Assembly: GCF_900172235.1 (NCBI RefSeq) | Contig: NZ_FWFQ01000002.1 | Span: forward strand, 186,001 to 250,000 | Direction of reading: 5' to 3' | Source: Pseudoruegeria aquimaris | Lineage (GTDB): Bacteria > Pseudomonadota > Alphaproteobacteria > Rhodobacterales > Rhodobacteraceae | DNA length: 64,000 nucleotides | Shown: in pieces, positions 27,233-36,490 of the stretch | How the letters are laid out: the number at the start of each line of letters is the position of its first letter | Position numbering within the stretch: the stretch's first letter is position 1 | Program-made: the position numbers and the translations under genes | The notes under the pieces: generated by a model | Told to the model about the DNA's origin: nothing | Database searches by the model: none | What the model saw: the letters and a program-made list of their open reading frames with translations, nothing else

Positions 27233-27520
27233 GGTGGGCCTTTGTCTTCCAGAGGGATGGCTGGGCGCATTCGCGCGCACGCCGGATCGCCCATGCGGCA
27301 CGCGGGGGATGCGCATGGAAAAGAGTGGCCTGCGGGCAAACGCCTGCAGACCACCGAGAAGGGGAAGGGTAACGGTATTGACATACGCGGGATGGCACAG
27401 TGCTGAGATCGCCACCCGCGGAGCGAGTGGAGCACGGACGGGCACGCCGATCAAAGCCTTTGCCTGCCGCAGCGTCAGGCTGGGCCGAAATCCGCTCAAA
27501 TCCGTGCCCCCCGCGCGACA

Positions 27521-27880
27521 TCATGCCGAATACGTCCCGTTGTAGACATCGGGGAAGGAGCGGCGCATCTGCTCCACGTCGATGCGCAGCAAGGCTTCGT
27601 AGCTCACCGGGTCGAACGGGTCCTCGACGGCCACGACCTCGCGGCCGAAGAGCCACGACAGCCGCCCGGCATCGAGATTGCCGCGTTCGAATTCCTCTTC
27701 GCCGAAATGCTCCCAGAGCGCCCACATGAAGCCTTCGTCGGCGCGGCGGTCGGCCGGGCGCCTGTCGGCGTAGCGCTCACGCGCCACGAGGGGCGTCGCG
27801 CCCTTCGGGTTGGCGCGGCGGATGGTGAACTGGTAGTCGGTGCCGGGCAGCCGGCTGGGGAAACCGCGATGCTTCAGCAT
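27521..27880 (-). CDS. conserved-looking hypothetical protein in the pcc locus
   Basis: 119 residues, charged and soluble, no signal peptide or membrane segment. It contains GTDYQFTIRRANPKGATP near the N-terminus and WLFGREVVAVEDPFDPVSYE in the middle. I do not recognise a family. It is co-oriented with pccB and pccA, between the small lipoprotein gene (49 bp upstream) and pccA (288 bp downstream, a gap in which I see no gene). Its position suggests a locus-specific accessory role, but nothing in the sequence shows a reaction. Confidence 0.6.
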   Translation of the reverse strand: MLKHRGFPSRLPGTDYQFTIRRANPKGATPLVARERYADRRPADRRADEGFMWALWEHFGEEEFERGNLDAGRLSWLFGREVVAVEDPFDPVSYEALLRIDVEQMRRSFPDVYNGTYSA

Positions 27881-27928
27881 GGCCGGCCCTCCGCGTTGCG
27901 CAGGGCGGCCGGAAGCTGCCGTGCGGTG

Positions 27929-28063
27929 TCAGTATTTGGTGTAGCTGGGCTCTTGCGAGATCGGCTCGGGCTCGATGTAGACGACTTCCTCTTCCTTGCC
28001 GCCGCAGGCCGCGAGCAGGGTGAACAGGCCGAGCGCCAGCAGGGCGGATGCGCGAGGGAACAT
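27929..28063 (-). CDS. small lipoprotein (44 residues)
   Basis: An ATG at 28063 with AGGAGA 7-8 bases upstream opens a 44-codon frame. The product has a short signal with the lipobox LLAACG (Cys20) and the acidic tail GGKEEEVVYIEPEPISQEP, ending YTKY. It would be a tiny membrane-anchored lipoprotein. It lies between the unknown genes ending at 28245 and starting at 27880, in the pcc locus. Too small for many gene finders, but the lipobox and ribosome site are both convincing. Confidence 0.75.
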   Translation of the reverse strand: MFPRASALLALGLFTLLAACGGKEEEVVYIEPEPISQEPSYTKY

Positions 28064-28244
28064 GGCTTTCTCCTATCGATTGCGCGAGCGGAGCGAAGTG
28101 GCGCAAAGGCGCCCTGTCCGGCCGCAGAAACATCGGCCACGGGGCCGTGGCCTGCGGCAAGGATACCCCGGATCGCGCCATCGCCATAGGCTTTCGTGGC
28201 CGCGCCCTGCGGCCAGGCCGCCCGTATCGTCACGATCCCGACCA

Positions 28245-28655
28245 TCAGAAGCCATCCCATACGCAGCTGGAGCCTTCGGGCCGGTAGGCCTCGAAGAACT
28301 GCACCACATCCGGGGCCATCTCGCCGAAGGGCACGGGGCGATCGGAGAGCGAGATGATGATCTGGCTCACGCCCGGCCCCTGGTCCGCCAGCCGCGGGAG
28401 GGCGTAGGATTCGCAGAGAAACGCCATGTCGGCCTCGGCCTCGTCGAACCCGACCTGCGCCTCACCGTCAGCGATCAGCGGCGCGATGAAGCGAAACCGC
28501 ATCGTCAGCCCGGCCGGGCCGGGCTCGCCCCAGATCATGTCGTGGAAGGTGACGGGCTGCCCCGAGGGCACGGCGATGGCTTCCGAGCTCACGGCCGGTG
28601 CCAGCAGCGCCGCGAGGGCCAGGGCGGAGAAAGCGGTGCGGAGCGTCGGCCTCAT
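28245..28655 (-). CDS. exported protein of unknown function (DUF6497-like)
   Basis: 136 residues with a signal peptide (hydrophobic core ALALAALLAPAVSS). The mature chain has IWGEPGPAGLTMRFRFIAPL, MAFLCESYALPRL and IIISLSDRPVPFGEMAPDVV, and ends SSCVWDGF. Two cysteines could form a periplasmic disulfide. The pattern resembles a small Rhodobacterales-specific family, which I think is DUF6497, but I cannot verify this. It is in the pcc gene string, 36 bp after the 120-residue unknown gene. Confidence 0.65.
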   Translation of the reverse strand: MRPTLRTAFSALALAALLAPAVSSEAIAVPSGQPVTFHDMIWGEPGPAGLTMRFRFIAPLIADGEAQVGFDEAEADMAFLCESYALPRLADQGPGVSQIIISLSDRPVPFGEMAPDVVQFFEAYRPEGSSCVWDGF

Positions 28656-28691
28656 GGCAAGGCCCTCCGGCGGCGTCGGTTCTGGACAAGA

Positions 28692-29054
28692 TCAGGCATC
28701 GCGCGTCTCCTTCGGCAGGGGTTGGGCATGTGCCGACCACCTTGCACGAAGCGGCGCGGAGGCCAAGAGTTCGGCTATGCGCGCCTCCGCCTGAGCGCGC
28801 GGAAAGCTGCGGGCATCGACCTGCCCGCCGGCCGTCACCCGCACGCCCTCGGCGGTATCCTGAACCGAAACCACGGGGGAGAAGCCGCGCAGGTTGCGCA
28901 GGCAGCGCCAGAGATCCTGCCGGATCTGCATGGCAAGCCGGCCATGGCGCGCGCACGGCAGATCGGTGCGCGCCGCGATGTCGAAGCGCGGCGGCAGGCG
29001 GCGGGCGATCGTCGTCCGCCCCTCCTCGCGCAGGATATGCCAGCTGCCCGCCAT
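28692..29054 (-). CDS. conserved-looking hypothetical protein downstream of pccB
   Basis: 120 residues, basic, with WHILREEGRTTIARRLPPRF at the start, two nearby cysteines (DLPCARHG, LWRCLRNLRGF) and a C-terminal helix rich in Ala/Arg. No signal peptide. It begins 10 bp after the pccB stop, so it is almost certainly co-transcribed with pccB. I do not recognise a family. Confidence 0.6.
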   Translation of the reverse strand: MAGSWHILREEGRTTIARRLPPRFDIAARTDLPCARHGRLAMQIRQDLWRCLRNLRGFSPVVSVQDTAEGVRVTAGGQVDARSFPRAQAEARIAELLASAPLRARWSAHAQPLPKETRDA

Positions 29055-29064
29055 GCCCGGAGCC

Positions 29065-30597
29065 CTACAGCGGGATGTTGTCGTGCTTCTTCCACGGGTT
29101 CGACAGCTGCTTGTTGCGCAGCGATGCGAACGCGCGGGCCACGCGGCGGCGGGTCGACTGGGGCTGGATCACCTCGTCGATGAAGCCCCTCTCCGCGGCC
29201 ACGAAGGGGTTGGCGAAGCGATCCTCGTAATCCTTGGTGCGCGCCGCGATCTTCTCGGGCTCGCCCAATTCGGAGCGGTAGAGGATCTCGGTTGCGCCCT
29301 TGGCGCCCATCACCGCGATCTCGGCGGTGGGCCAGGCGTAGTTGAAATCGCCGCGCAGGTGCTTGGAGGCCATCACGTCGTAGGCGCCGCCATAGGCCTT
29401 GCGGGTGATGACGGTGACCTTCGGCACCGTGGCCTCGCCGTAGGCAAAGAGCAGCTTGGCGCCATGCTTGATCACGCCGCCGTATTCCTGGCTGGTGCCC
29501 GGCAGGAAGCCCGGCACGTCCACCAGGGTCAGGATCGGGATTTCGAATGCGTCACAGAAGCGTACGAAGCGGGCTGCCTTTCGAGAGCTGTCAATATCCA
29601 GGCAGCCCGCCAGTACCATCGGCTGGTTGGCCACGACCCCGACAGTCGAACCTTCCAAGCGGATGAACCCCGTGATCATGTTTTTCGCGTAGTCTTCCTG
29701 GATCTCGTAGAAATCCCCCTCATCGGCGACCTTCAGGATCAGTTCCTTCATGTCGTAGGGCGTGTTGGGGTTTTCCGGGATCAGGGTGTCGAGCGAGGTT
29801 TCCACCCGCGCCGGATCATCGAAGAACGGGCGCACCGGCGGTTTCTCGCGGTTGTTCAGGGGGAGAAAATCCACCAACCGCCGCACCTCGGCCAGCGCCT
29901 CGACGTCGTTTTCGAAGGCGCCATCGGCGACAGAGGATTTCTTGGTGTGGGTGGAGGCCCCGCCCAGCTCCTCGGCGGTGACCACCTCGTTGGTGACGGT
30001 CTTCACCACGTCCGGGCCGGTGACGAACATGTAGGAGGTGTCCTTCACCATGAAGATGAAATCCGTCATCGCGGGCGAGTAGACGGCCCCACCGGCGCAG
30101 GGCCCCATGATGACGCTGATCTGCGGCACCACGCCCGAGGCCATGATGTTGCGCTGGAACACCTCGGCATACCCAGCGAGCGAGGCCACGCCCTCCTGGA
30201 TGCGCGCGCCGCCGGAATCGTTGAGCCCGATCACCGGCGCGCCGTTCTGCATCGCCATGTCCATGATCTTGCAGATCTTCTGGGCGTGGGTCTCCGAGAG
30301 CGAGCCGCCGAAGACGGTGAAATCCTGCGAGAAGACGTAGACCATCCGGCCGTTGATCGTGCCCCAGCCCGTCACGACGCCGTCGCCCGCGGGCCGCTCG
30401 GCCTCCATGCCGAAATCGGTGCAGCGGTGGGCGACGAACATGTCGAACTCCTCGAAGGACCCCTCGTCGAGCAGCAGCTCGATCCGTTCACGCGCGGTGA
30501 GCTTGCCCTTCTTGTGCTGCGCATCGATGCGGCGCTGCCCGCCGCCCATGCGCGCCTGTTCGCGGCGCTCTTCCAGTTCGCTCAGAATGTCCTTCAT
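29065..30597 (-). CDS. pccB: propionyl-CoA carboxylase beta subunit (carboxyltransferase)
   Basis: 510 residues, normal length. The carboxyltransferase features are [20 protein letters not shown] near the N-terminus, [17 protein letters not shown] (acyl-CoA binding, oxyanion Gly pair) and [19 protein letters not shown] in the C-terminal half. It transfers carboxyl from biotin to propionyl-CoA. It is the first gene of the leftward pcc string. GGGGGATCC is upstream of the ATG, and TTTGCAAA-type boxes at 30671-30718 lie in the region shared with the divergent MFS gene. Regulation by the PccR-like protein encoded at 32097 is likely. Confidence 0.96.
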   Translation of the reverse strand: MKDILSELEERREQARMGGGQRRIDAQHKKGKLTARERIELLLDEGSFEEFDMFVAHRCTDFGMEAERPAGDGVVTGWGTINGRMVYVFSQDFTVFGGSLSETHAQKICKIMDMAMQNGAPVIGLNDSGGARIQEGVASLAGYAEVFQRNIMASGVVPQISVIMGPCAGGAVYSPAMTDFIFMVKDTSYMFVTGPDVVKTVTNEVVTAEELGGASTHTKKSSVADGAFENDVEALAEVRRLVDFLPLNNREKPPVRPFFDDPARVETSLDTLIPENPNTPYDMKELILKVADEGDFYEIQEDYAKNMITGFIRLEGSTVGVVANQPMVLAGCLDIDSSRKAARFVRFCDAFEIPILTLVDVPGFLPGTSQEYGGVIKHGAKLLFAYGEATVPKVTVITRKAYGGAYDVMASKHLRGDFNYAWPTAEIAVMGAKGATEILYRSELGEPEKIAARTKDYEDRFANPFVAAERGFIDEVIQPQSTRRRVARAFASLRNKQLSNPWKKHDNIPL

Positions 30598-30670
30598 CGG
30601 ATCCCCCCAAGGTGAATTCGCCCCGAAAATACCGCCGCCGCCCCCGGCGAGGGAAGCAAAATACCGAATA

Positions 30671-30718
30671 TTTGCAAATTATTCCCAACGATGCTCCATC
30701 AAATTGCAAACCTGCAAA
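30671..30718. promoter_or_regulatory. PccR-type binding boxes upstream of pccB
   Basis: A perfect palindrome TTTGCAAA is at 30671-30678. A tandem pair TTGCAAACCTGCAAA (GCAAA units 8 bp apart) is at 30704-30718. A further AAATTGCA occurs at 30773. The same arrangement, TTTGCAAA plus a GCAAAYCTGCAAA pair, recurs in front of pccR. TTTGCAAA is the core reported for the ScfR family regulator PccR. Confidence 0.7.
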
Positions 30719-30814
30719 CAAATGCACGGGAGCCGCCCCGTGCCCCGATTGGCGTTTGACAAACACACGCTCAAATTGCAGTGGGTATATCAACAGCCCG
30801 AGATAGCCGCCCCG

Positions 30815-32029
30815 ATGACATCCAGACCAACGGTCCGCTTCCTGGACCGAAAGACACCGCCCACGATCTTCACGCTCATCCTGCTGGCTGGGATCTCCGC
30901 GCTGTCGATGAACATCTTCCTGCCGTCGCTGCCGAACATGACGGCGCATTTCGACACCGAGTATCGGTTGATGCAACTTTCGGTTGCGCTCTACCTCGGG
31001 GTGAACGCGCTGCTGCAGGTCATCGTGGGGCCGATTTCGGATTTCCTCGGCCGGCGCCCGGTGATCCTGGGCAGCATGGCGCTCTTCTGCCTCTTCACGC
31101 TCGGCTGCATCATCGCCCCCACCGTCGAGATCTTCCTCGCCTTCCGCATGGCGCAGGCCGTGGTGGTGGCGGGCATGGTGCTCTCCCGCGCGATCGTGCG
31201 CGACATGGTCCCCCAGGAAGAAGCCGCCTCGATGATCGGCTACGTCACCATGGGGATGTCCATCATTCCGATGATCGGCCCGGCCATCGGCGGCGTGCTC
31301 GACACCGCCTTCGGCTGGCAGGCGAACTTCTGGCTGCTGCTGCTCTGCGGGCTCTTCGTGCTCTGGCTGACATTCACCGATCTCGCCGAGACCTCCACCG
31401 CCAAGGACGCCGGCTTCCGCAGGCAGTTCTCGGAATACCCCGAGCTTCTGTCCTCCCCCCGCTTCTGGGGCTACAGCCTTGCCGCCGCCTTCTCCTCCGG
31501 CAGCTTCTTCGCCTACCTCGGCGGCACCCCCTTCGTCGGCAGTGACGTGTTCGGCCTGTCGCCCGCCGTCCTCGGCGTCTACTTCGGCGCGCCCGCCATC
31601 GGCTATCTCGCCGGCAACTACTGCTCCGGCCGGTTCTCGGTGCGCTTCGGGATCAACCGGATGATCCTCTGGGGCACGCTCTTCACCGCCTTCGGCATGG
31701 GGCTTTCGCTGGTGCTCTTCTCCGCCGGCCTCGGCTCCGCCCTCGTGTTCTTCGGCTTCATGACCTTCGTCGGCATCGGCAACGGGCTGGTGCTGCCCAA
31801 CGCGACCTCGGGCATGCTTTCGGTGCGCCCGCATATCGCCGGCACGGCCTCGGGCCTCGGCGGCGCGATCATGATCGGCGGCGGCGCCGCCCTCTCCGCC
31901 CTCGCCGGCGCCCTGCTCAGCCCCGGAAGCGGCGCCCTGCCGCTGCTGTGGATCATGTTCGCCACCTCCGTCATGGCCGTGGCCTGCACCCTCTACGTCA
32001 TGCGCCGCAGCCAGCAGGTCATCGCCTGA
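30815..32029 (+). CDS. MFS transporter, Bcr/CflA-like drug exporter family
   Basis: 404 residues with twelve hydrophobic segments. MNIFLPSLPNMTAHFDT at the first periplasmic loop and the MFS loop 2-3 motif GPISDFLGRRPVILG match the Bcr/CflA multidrug efflux family (DHA1). The substrate is unknown. The ATG at 30815 is chosen because earlier codons in the open frame overlap the pccB promoter and encode nothing membrane-like. It is divergent from pccB across the TTTGCAAA boxes and ends 67 bp before pccR, so it may share propionyl-CoA-linked control. Confidence 0.85.
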   Translation: MTSRPTVRFLDRKTPPTIFTLILLAGISALSMNIFLPSLPNMTAHFDTEYRLMQLSVALYLGVNALLQVIVGPISDFLGRRPVILGSMALFCLFTLGCIIAPTVEIFLAFRMAQAVVVAGMVLSRAIVRDMVPQEEAASMIGYVTMGMSIIPMIGPAIGGVLDTAFGWQANFWLLLLCGLFVLWLTFTDLAETSTAKDAGFRRQFSEYPELLSSPRFWGYSLAAAFSSGSFFAYLGGTPFVGSDVFGLSPAVLGVYFGAPAIGYLAGNYCSGRFSVRFGINRMILWGTLFTAFGMGLSLVLFSAGLGSALVFFGFMTFVGIGNGLVLPNATSGMLSVRPHIAGTASGLGGAIMIGGGAALSALAGALLSPGSGALPLLWIMFATSVMAVACTLYVMRRSQQVIA

Positions 32030-32050
32030 TCCGCCCCTTGCACCGCGCGC

Positions 32051-32088
32051 TTTGCAAAGGTTAGATGCGAGCAACGCAAATCTGCAAA
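32051..32088. promoter_or_regulatory. PccR-type binding boxes upstream of pccR
   Basis: TTTGCAAA at 32051-32058 and CGCAAATCTGCAAA at 32075-32088, ending 8 bp before the pccR ATG. The downstream pair has the same 8-bp spacing of GCAAA units as the site before pccB. The position over the ribosome-site region suggests negative autoregulation. Confidence 0.65.
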
Positions 32089-32096
32089 GGCGCCCC

Positions 32097-33500
32097 ATGG
32101 CCACCCAGAAACTCTATGCCGGCGTGAAACTGCGCGAGACGCGATCCCGCCTCGGCCTCACCCAGAAGGCCTTCGCCGAGAAGCTGGGCGTCTCCCTGCC
32201 CTACCTCAACCAGATGGAGAACAACAACCGCCCGGTCTCCACCGGCGTGGTGCTGGCGCTGGCGCAGGAATTCGGCTTCGACGTCACGGAACTCTCCACC
32301 GGCGATGCCGAACGCATCGTCACCGACATGCGCGAGGCGATCGCCGATCCCGTCTTCGCCGACAGCGCCCCGCCGCTCGCCGACCTGCGGCTCGTGGCCT
32401 CCAACGCCCCGGCCCTCGCCCGTGCCTTCCTCGAGCTGCACCGCGCCTACCGCCAGACCCATGAACGGCTCGCCTCGCTGGACGAAGCCCTTGGGCGCGA
32501 GGACGCCCGCGTGCAGCCCTCCCCCTGGGAGGAGGTGCGCGATTTCTTCCACTACTGCGACAACTACATCGACGCCGTGGACCGCGCCGCCGAACGCTTC
32601 GCCTGCCCCGACGGCGAGCGGCAGGATCCGGAGGTCCGCGCCCGCGAGGCCCTCGCCGAGCGCGGAATATCCGTCACCCTCGCCGACAGCGGCGACATCC
32701 GCGGCTACGATCCGCAGAGCCGCACGATCACCCTCTCCGCCCGCGCTTCAGGCCCCACCCGGCGCTTCCAGCTGCTGCACCAGCTGGCCCTTCTCACCCA
32801 GGAGGATCTGCTGGAAGCCACGCTGGATCTCGCCCGGTTCCAGAGCGAAACCGCGCGCGAGATCGCCAAGATCGGCATGGCGAACTATTTCGCCGGCGCG
32901 GCGCTGCTGCCCTACGGCGCCTTCCTGGCCGCCGCCCAGGACACCCGCCACGATCTCGAACGCCTCGCCCATATGTTCGGCGCCTCGCTGGAGCAGGTCA
33001 GCCACCGGCTCTCCACTCTGCAACGCCCCGGCGCCAAGGGCATCCCCTTCTTCTTCGTGGTGGTCGATCAGGCCGGAACCATCACCAAGCGCCATTCGGC
33101 CACCCTGCTGCAGTTCGCCCGCTTCGGCGGTGCCTGCCCGCTGTGGAACGTCCACCGCGCCTTCGAAACCCCCGGCCAGTTCCTGCGCCAGCTGGCCGAA
33201 ACACCCGACGGCGTGCGCTACTTCTGCCTCGCCCGCGCGATCAGCAAATCCGGCGGCTCCTACGATTCCCCCGTGCGCCGCTTCGCCATCGGCCTGGGCT
33301 GCGAGGTGAAACACGCCGGCAGCCTCGTCTACGCCGACGATCTGGACACCACCCGCGCCGCCGCCTTCGAGCCGATCGGCATCTCCTGCCGCATCTGCGA
33401 GCGCCCCGACTGCCACCAGCGCTCCGTGCCGCCGCTGGAGCGCAAGCTGCGGGTGGATTTCACCCAGCGCGGCCTGCTGCCCTACCGCATCGACGGCTGA
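32097..33500 (+). CDS. pccR: XRE-type short-chain fatty acyl-CoA regulator (ScfR family, PccR-like)
   Basis: 467 residues. An N-terminal XRE/Cro helix-turn-helix (about 7-62) includes LGLTQKAFAEKLGVSLPYLN. The long C-terminal domain has LARFQSETAREIAKIGMANY and GAALLPYGAFLAAAQDTRH, typical of the short-chain acyl-CoA-sensing ScfR/RamB-like proteins, and a cysteine cluster CRICERPDCHQR near residue 435-446. In Rhodobacter sphaeroides PccR controls pccB in response to propionyl-CoA metabolites. The ATG at 32097 (MATQKLYAGVKLRETRSRLG) matches the family. It lies next to pccB and has TTTGCAAA boxes upstream. Confidence 0.9.
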   Translation: MATQKLYAGVKLRETRSRLGLTQKAFAEKLGVSLPYLNQMENNNRPVSTGVVLALAQEFGFDVTELSTGDAERIVTDMREAIADPVFADSAPPLADLRLVASNAPALARAFLELHRAYRQTHERLASLDEALGREDARVQPSPWEEVRDFFHYCDNYIDAVDRAAERFACPDGERQDPEVRAREALAERGISVTLADSGDIRGYDPQSRTITLSARASGPTRRFQLLHQLALLTQEDLLEATLDLARFQSETAREIAKIGMANYFAGAALLPYGAFLAAAQDTRHDLERLAHMFGASLEQVSHRLSTLQRPGAKGIPFFFVVVDQAGTITKRHSATLLQFARFGGACPLWNVHRAFETPGQFLRQLAETPDGVRYFCLARAISKSGGSYDSPVRRFAIGLGCEVKHAGSLVYADDLDTTRAAAFEPIGISCRICERPDCHQRSVPPLERKLRVDFTQRGLLPYRIDG

Positions 33501-33504
33501 TTTC

Positions 33505-33548
33505 CTCTCGCCCCAAATACCTCGGGGGTGCGGGGGCGGCGCCCCCGC
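33505..33548 (+). repeat. interspersed intergenic repeat, copy A
   Basis: CTCTCGCCCCAAATACCTCG, then GGGG and a GCGGGGGC-GGC-GCCCCCGC hairpin, begins 5 bases after the pccR stop. The 18-base core CCCCAAATACCTCGGGGG (33511-33528) is identical, in inverted orientation, to 43245-43262. A degenerate third copy is at 57932. It resembles short repeat elements scattered at 3' ends of genes in this group. Confidence 0.7.
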
Positions 33549-33586
33549 GTCCGCGCGCAGCCCGCCCCGAAGCAGCCACCCCGAAT

Positions 33587-33628
33587 CAAAAGCGCCGCGG
33601 GAGGAAAGGACTAAACCTCCCGCAGCGC
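33587..33628 (-). terminator. intrinsic terminator after ydcH
   Basis: On the minus strand GCGCTGCGGGAGG pairs with CCTCCCGCGGCGC (one mismatch) around an 11-base loop, followed by TTTTGATT. It lies 28 bases past the ydcH stop. Confidence 0.8.
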
Positions 33629-33655
33629 CCAAATGCTCAACGTCCTCCCGGCGTC

Positions 33656-33898
33656 TCAGTCCACCGCGCTGAGCATTTTCCAGATCTCGTCCTTCAGGGC
33701 CATGCGCTTCTTGCGCATCTCGCCTTCATGCAGATCATCCGTCGGAGCGATGTTGGTCTCCGCCCGATGCACGGCGTCGTTCACCTCCTGGTAGTCTTCC
33801 ATCAGGCGGGCGAAATGCGCGTTCTCCTGCTTCAGCCGGCTGATTACCTCGATCTTGTCGGGGAATTCCTCGGCCAGGGCGTGCGGTGTATTGGACAT
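33656..33898 (-). CDS. YdcH family (DUF465) small coiled-coil protein
   Basis: 80 residues, all-helical and highly charged. SRLKQENAHFARLMEDYQEVNDAVHRAE and the ending MRKKRMALKDEIWKML follow the DUF465/YdcH pattern (motif shown only in part: HFARLMEDYQEVN). The start at 33898 has GGAGA about 8 bases upstream. Function in bacteria is unknown. It stands alone, with its own terminator downstream. Confidence 0.85.
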   Translation of the reverse strand: MSNTPHALAEEFPDKIEVISRLKQENAHFARLMEDYQEVNDAVHRAETNIAPTDDLHEGEMRKKRMALKDEIWKMLSAVD

Positions 33899-34011
33899 CT
33901 GCGTCTCCATCTTTCCGTTGCAGACAACAGGTAGGAGCGCGCAGGCAGGGCTGCCTTGATCGGGATCAAATCCGGGGCGATTTCCACGCCGCCGAAACGC
34001 CTGCCCGCGGC

Positions 34012-34674
34012 CTAACGGCGGGCGCGACGCCAGCCCGCGGCGCGGGCCTCGGCTTCGGAGCAGAACCAGCGCTCGCCCTTGCCCGTGCTGATGCGCACCT
34101 TGCCGTAGTGCTGCTGCCCCGGCAGGTGGTAGATGCGGCCGTTGCCGGAGATGTTGCCCTTGATCACGCAGCCCTCCGTGCCCGGGCTCCATGCCGGCTC
34201 CGGCGCGGTCCGCGCGCGGCGATGATCCTCCGGGCGCGCCACCTCCCCGGCCCAGATCCCGCGCCCGGCGAAGGCCGCTTCCTTCTCGAGATCAACGTAG
34301 TCCAGCGCATACTTGCGGTAGGCCATGGCCGCGCCGCGCCGCACCATCTCGGCGGCCACGTCCCGACCGCCGGCCTCGCAGCGCGCCACGCTGCGCCCGT
34401 AGCGGTCCACGTCGCGCCGCTCGCAGCGCAGCCGCCGGCCCGCCACGATCCGCACCAGCTCGTCCCGCGCCCAGCGCCCGCAGTCCCAGACCTGCCCGTC
34501 CGCCCCCTTGCAGGATTGATCCAGCTCCGGCGCGTCGATCCCGAAAAGCCGCACGCGCTCCGAACCCAGCCGCAGCGAATCACCATCCGTCACCTGCACC
34601 GCGCCCGACAGGGGCGCGGCGGCGGCCGGCAGGGAAAAGAGCATCAGGCAGAGGGCGGGCAGAAGGCGCGTCAT
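34012..34674 (-). CDS. exported thermonuclease-like (SNase domain) protein
   Basis: 220 residues with a signal peptide ending PAAAAP. The SNase domain is recognisable from VTDGDSLRLGSERVRLFGID and APELDQ at the start, RWARDELVRIVAGRRL and RDVDRYGRSVARC in the centre, and VRRGAAMAYRKYALDY. These carry the Asp/Arg positions of Ca-dependent nucleases. A C-terminal extension of about 60 residues, GNISGNGRIYHLPGQQHYGK then CSEAEARAAGWRRA, resembles the excalibur/Ada-like zinc module often fused to such nucleases. Likely periplasmic. Monocistronic. Confidence 0.82.
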   Translation of the reverse strand: MTRLLPALCLMLFSLPAAAAPLSGAVQVTDGDSLRLGSERVRLFGIDAPELDQSCKGADGQVWDCGRWARDELVRIVAGRRLRCERRDVDRYGRSVARCEAGGRDVAAEMVRRGAAMAYRKYALDYVDLEKEAAFAGRGIWAGEVARPEDHRRARTAPEPAWSPGTEGCVIKGNISGNGRIYHLPGQQHYGKVRISTGKGERWFCSEAEARAAGWRRARR

Positions 34675-34756
34675 GGGTCCGCGCTACGGCCCCCGGCGCG
34701 GGGCTTCAAGGGCGATCGGCACCTTTGGTTAACGATTTGTCAGGAGTTGCCGGAAA

Positions 34757-36427
34757 TCAACGCTGCGCCTCGCGCCAGTTCGGGTGGATCCAGGGCGCGT
34801 CATTGGCCGGGGCAAGCGGTGCCCGGCCGAGGATGTGGTCGCTGGCCTTCTCCCCCACCATGATGGAGGGGCCGTTGAGATTGCCGTTGGTGATACGCGG
34901 AAAGATGGAACTGTCCGCCACCCGGAGCCGCTCGACGCCGATCACCCGGCATTCCGGGTCCACCACCGCCATCGGATCGCTCGCCGCCCCCATGCGCGCG
35001 GTGCCGCAGGGGTGGTAGGCGCTTTCGGCGTGCTCGCGGATGAAGGCGTCCAGTTCGTCATCGGTCCGCGCATCCGCACCCGGCTGAATTTCCTTTTTGA
35101 CGAAGGGCTTGAAGGCCTCCTGCGCGAAGATTTCGCGCGTCAGACGCAGGCAGGCGCGGAAGTCGATCCAATCCTGCTCGGTGGACATGTAGTTGAAGAA
35201 GATCCGCGGGGCCTCGCGCGGATCGGCGCTCTTCAGCGTCACCTCACCGCGCGAGGGCGAGCGCATCGGGCCCACGTGCGCCTGGAAGCCATGCCCTTCG
35301 GCCGCCGCGCGCCCGTCGTAGCGCACTGCGAGCGGCAGGAAGTGATACTGGATGTCGGGGTAGTCCACACCGGCCCGGCTGCGGATGAAGGCGGCGCTTT
35401 CGAACTGGTTGGAGGCCCCGAGCCCGGTTTTGGTAAACAGCCACTGGGCGCCGATCAGCGCCTTCGAGAACAGGTTCCAGTGCTTGTAGAGCGTGACCGG
35501 CCTGGCAGCCGCCATCTGGAAATAGACCTCCAGGTGATCCTGCAGGTTCTTGCCCACGCCGGGGCGGTCGGCCACGACATCGATGCCGTGAGCGGCCAGT
35601 TCGGCCGCCGGGCCGATGCCCGACAGCAGCAGGAGCTTGGGCGAGTTGATCGAGGAGGCCGCGAGGATCACCTCGCGGCGCGCGCGGATCACCTGCGTCT
35701 TGCCGCCGCGCAGGATCTCGACGCCGGTGGCCCGGCCCTCCGCGATCACCACGCGCGTGGCCAGCCCCCGCACGAGCGCGCAGGTGTCCCGCTTCAGCGC
35801 GGGGCGCAGGTAGGCGTTGGCCGCGGACCAGCGCCGCCCCTTCCAGACGGTCTGCTCCATCGGGCCGAAGCCCTCCTGCTTCTCGCCGTTGTAGTCGTCG
35901 GTCGTCTCGTAGCCGGCCTGCCGGCCGGCCTCCACGAAGGCCGCGTGCAGCGGGTTGTCGCGCGGGCCGCGGCTCACGTGCAGCGGGCCGTCGGTGCCGC
36001 GCCAGCGCGGATCGCCCCCGTGGCCGCCGTCGTGCCAGTTCTCCATGCGCTTGAAGTAGGGCAGCACGTCGGCATAGGCCCAGCCCTGCGCCCCGGCCTC
36101 GGCCCAATGGTCGAAATCCTTCGCGTGGCCGCGCACGTAGACCATGCCGTTGATCGAGGAGGAGCCGCCGATCACCTTGCCGCGCGGCGTGGCGAGGCGG
36201 CGGTTGTTGAGATGCGGCTCCGGCTCGCTCTGGTAGCCCCAGTCATAGACGCGCATGTTCATCGGGTAGCTCAGCGCCGCCGGCATCTGGATGAACGGCC
36301 CGGCATCGCTGCCGCCGTGTTCGATCACCAGCACCGAAGCGCCTGCCTCGCTCAGCCGGTAAGCCATTGCACAGCCGGCCGAGCCGGCCCCCACGATTAC
36401 GAAATCCGCTTCCATTCCGTCACTCAT
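34757..36427 (-). CDS. betA: choline dehydrogenase (GMC oxidoreductase)
   Basis: 556 residues. The FAD-binding Rossmann motif [16 protein letters not shown] is near residue 13. The GMC signatures are [20 protein letters not shown] and the C-terminal [12 protein letters not shown] containing the catalytic His. It oxidises choline to betaine aldehyde at the membrane. It is the last gene of the leftward betI-betC-betB-betA string, separated from betB by 159 bp that form a cruciform-like element. The start at 36427 gives [13 protein letters not shown]; an internal ATG at 36415 is possible. Confidence 0.95.
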   Translation of the reverse strand: MSDGMEADFVIVGAGSAGCAMAYRLSEAGASVLVIEHGGSDAGPFIQMPAALSYPMNMRVYDWGYQSEPEPHLNNRRLATPRGKVIGGSSSINGMVYVRGHAKDFDHWAEAGAQGWAYADVLPYFKRMENWHDGGHGGDPRWRGTDGPLHVSRGPRDNPLHAAFVEAGRQAGYETTDDYNGEKQEGFGPMEQTVWKGRRWSAANAYLRPALKRDTCALVRGLATRVVIAEGRATGVEILRGGKTQVIRARREVILAASSINSPKLLLLSGIGPAAELAAHGIDVVADRPGVGKNLQDHLEVYFQMAAARPVTLYKHWNLFSKALIGAQWLFTKTGLGASNQFESAAFIRSRAGVDYPDIQYHFLPLAVRYDGRAAAEGHGFQAHVGPMRSPSRGEVTLKSADPREAPRIFFNYMSTEQDWIDFRACLRLTREIFAQEAFKPFVKKEIQPGADARTDDELDAFIREHAESAYHPCGTARMGAASDPMAVVDPECRVIGVERLRVADSSIFPRITNGNLNGPSIMVGEKASDHILGRAPLAPANDAPWIHPNWREAQR

Positions 36428-36490
36428 TCCCTACGGGCCCCGGCGATCCGCCCGGCGCCTTTTTCCATGTGTTTTCCCGGGGCCACGCCG

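Noticed and set aside
25478-27406. Plus-strand frame of 642 codons across pccA
   Set aside because: Antisense shadow of a highly conserved biotin carboxylase.
27874-28260. A 128-codon frame overlapping the small lipoprotein
   Set aside because: Out of frame with the lipoprotein that has a clear lipobox and ribosome site; the alternative product has no features.
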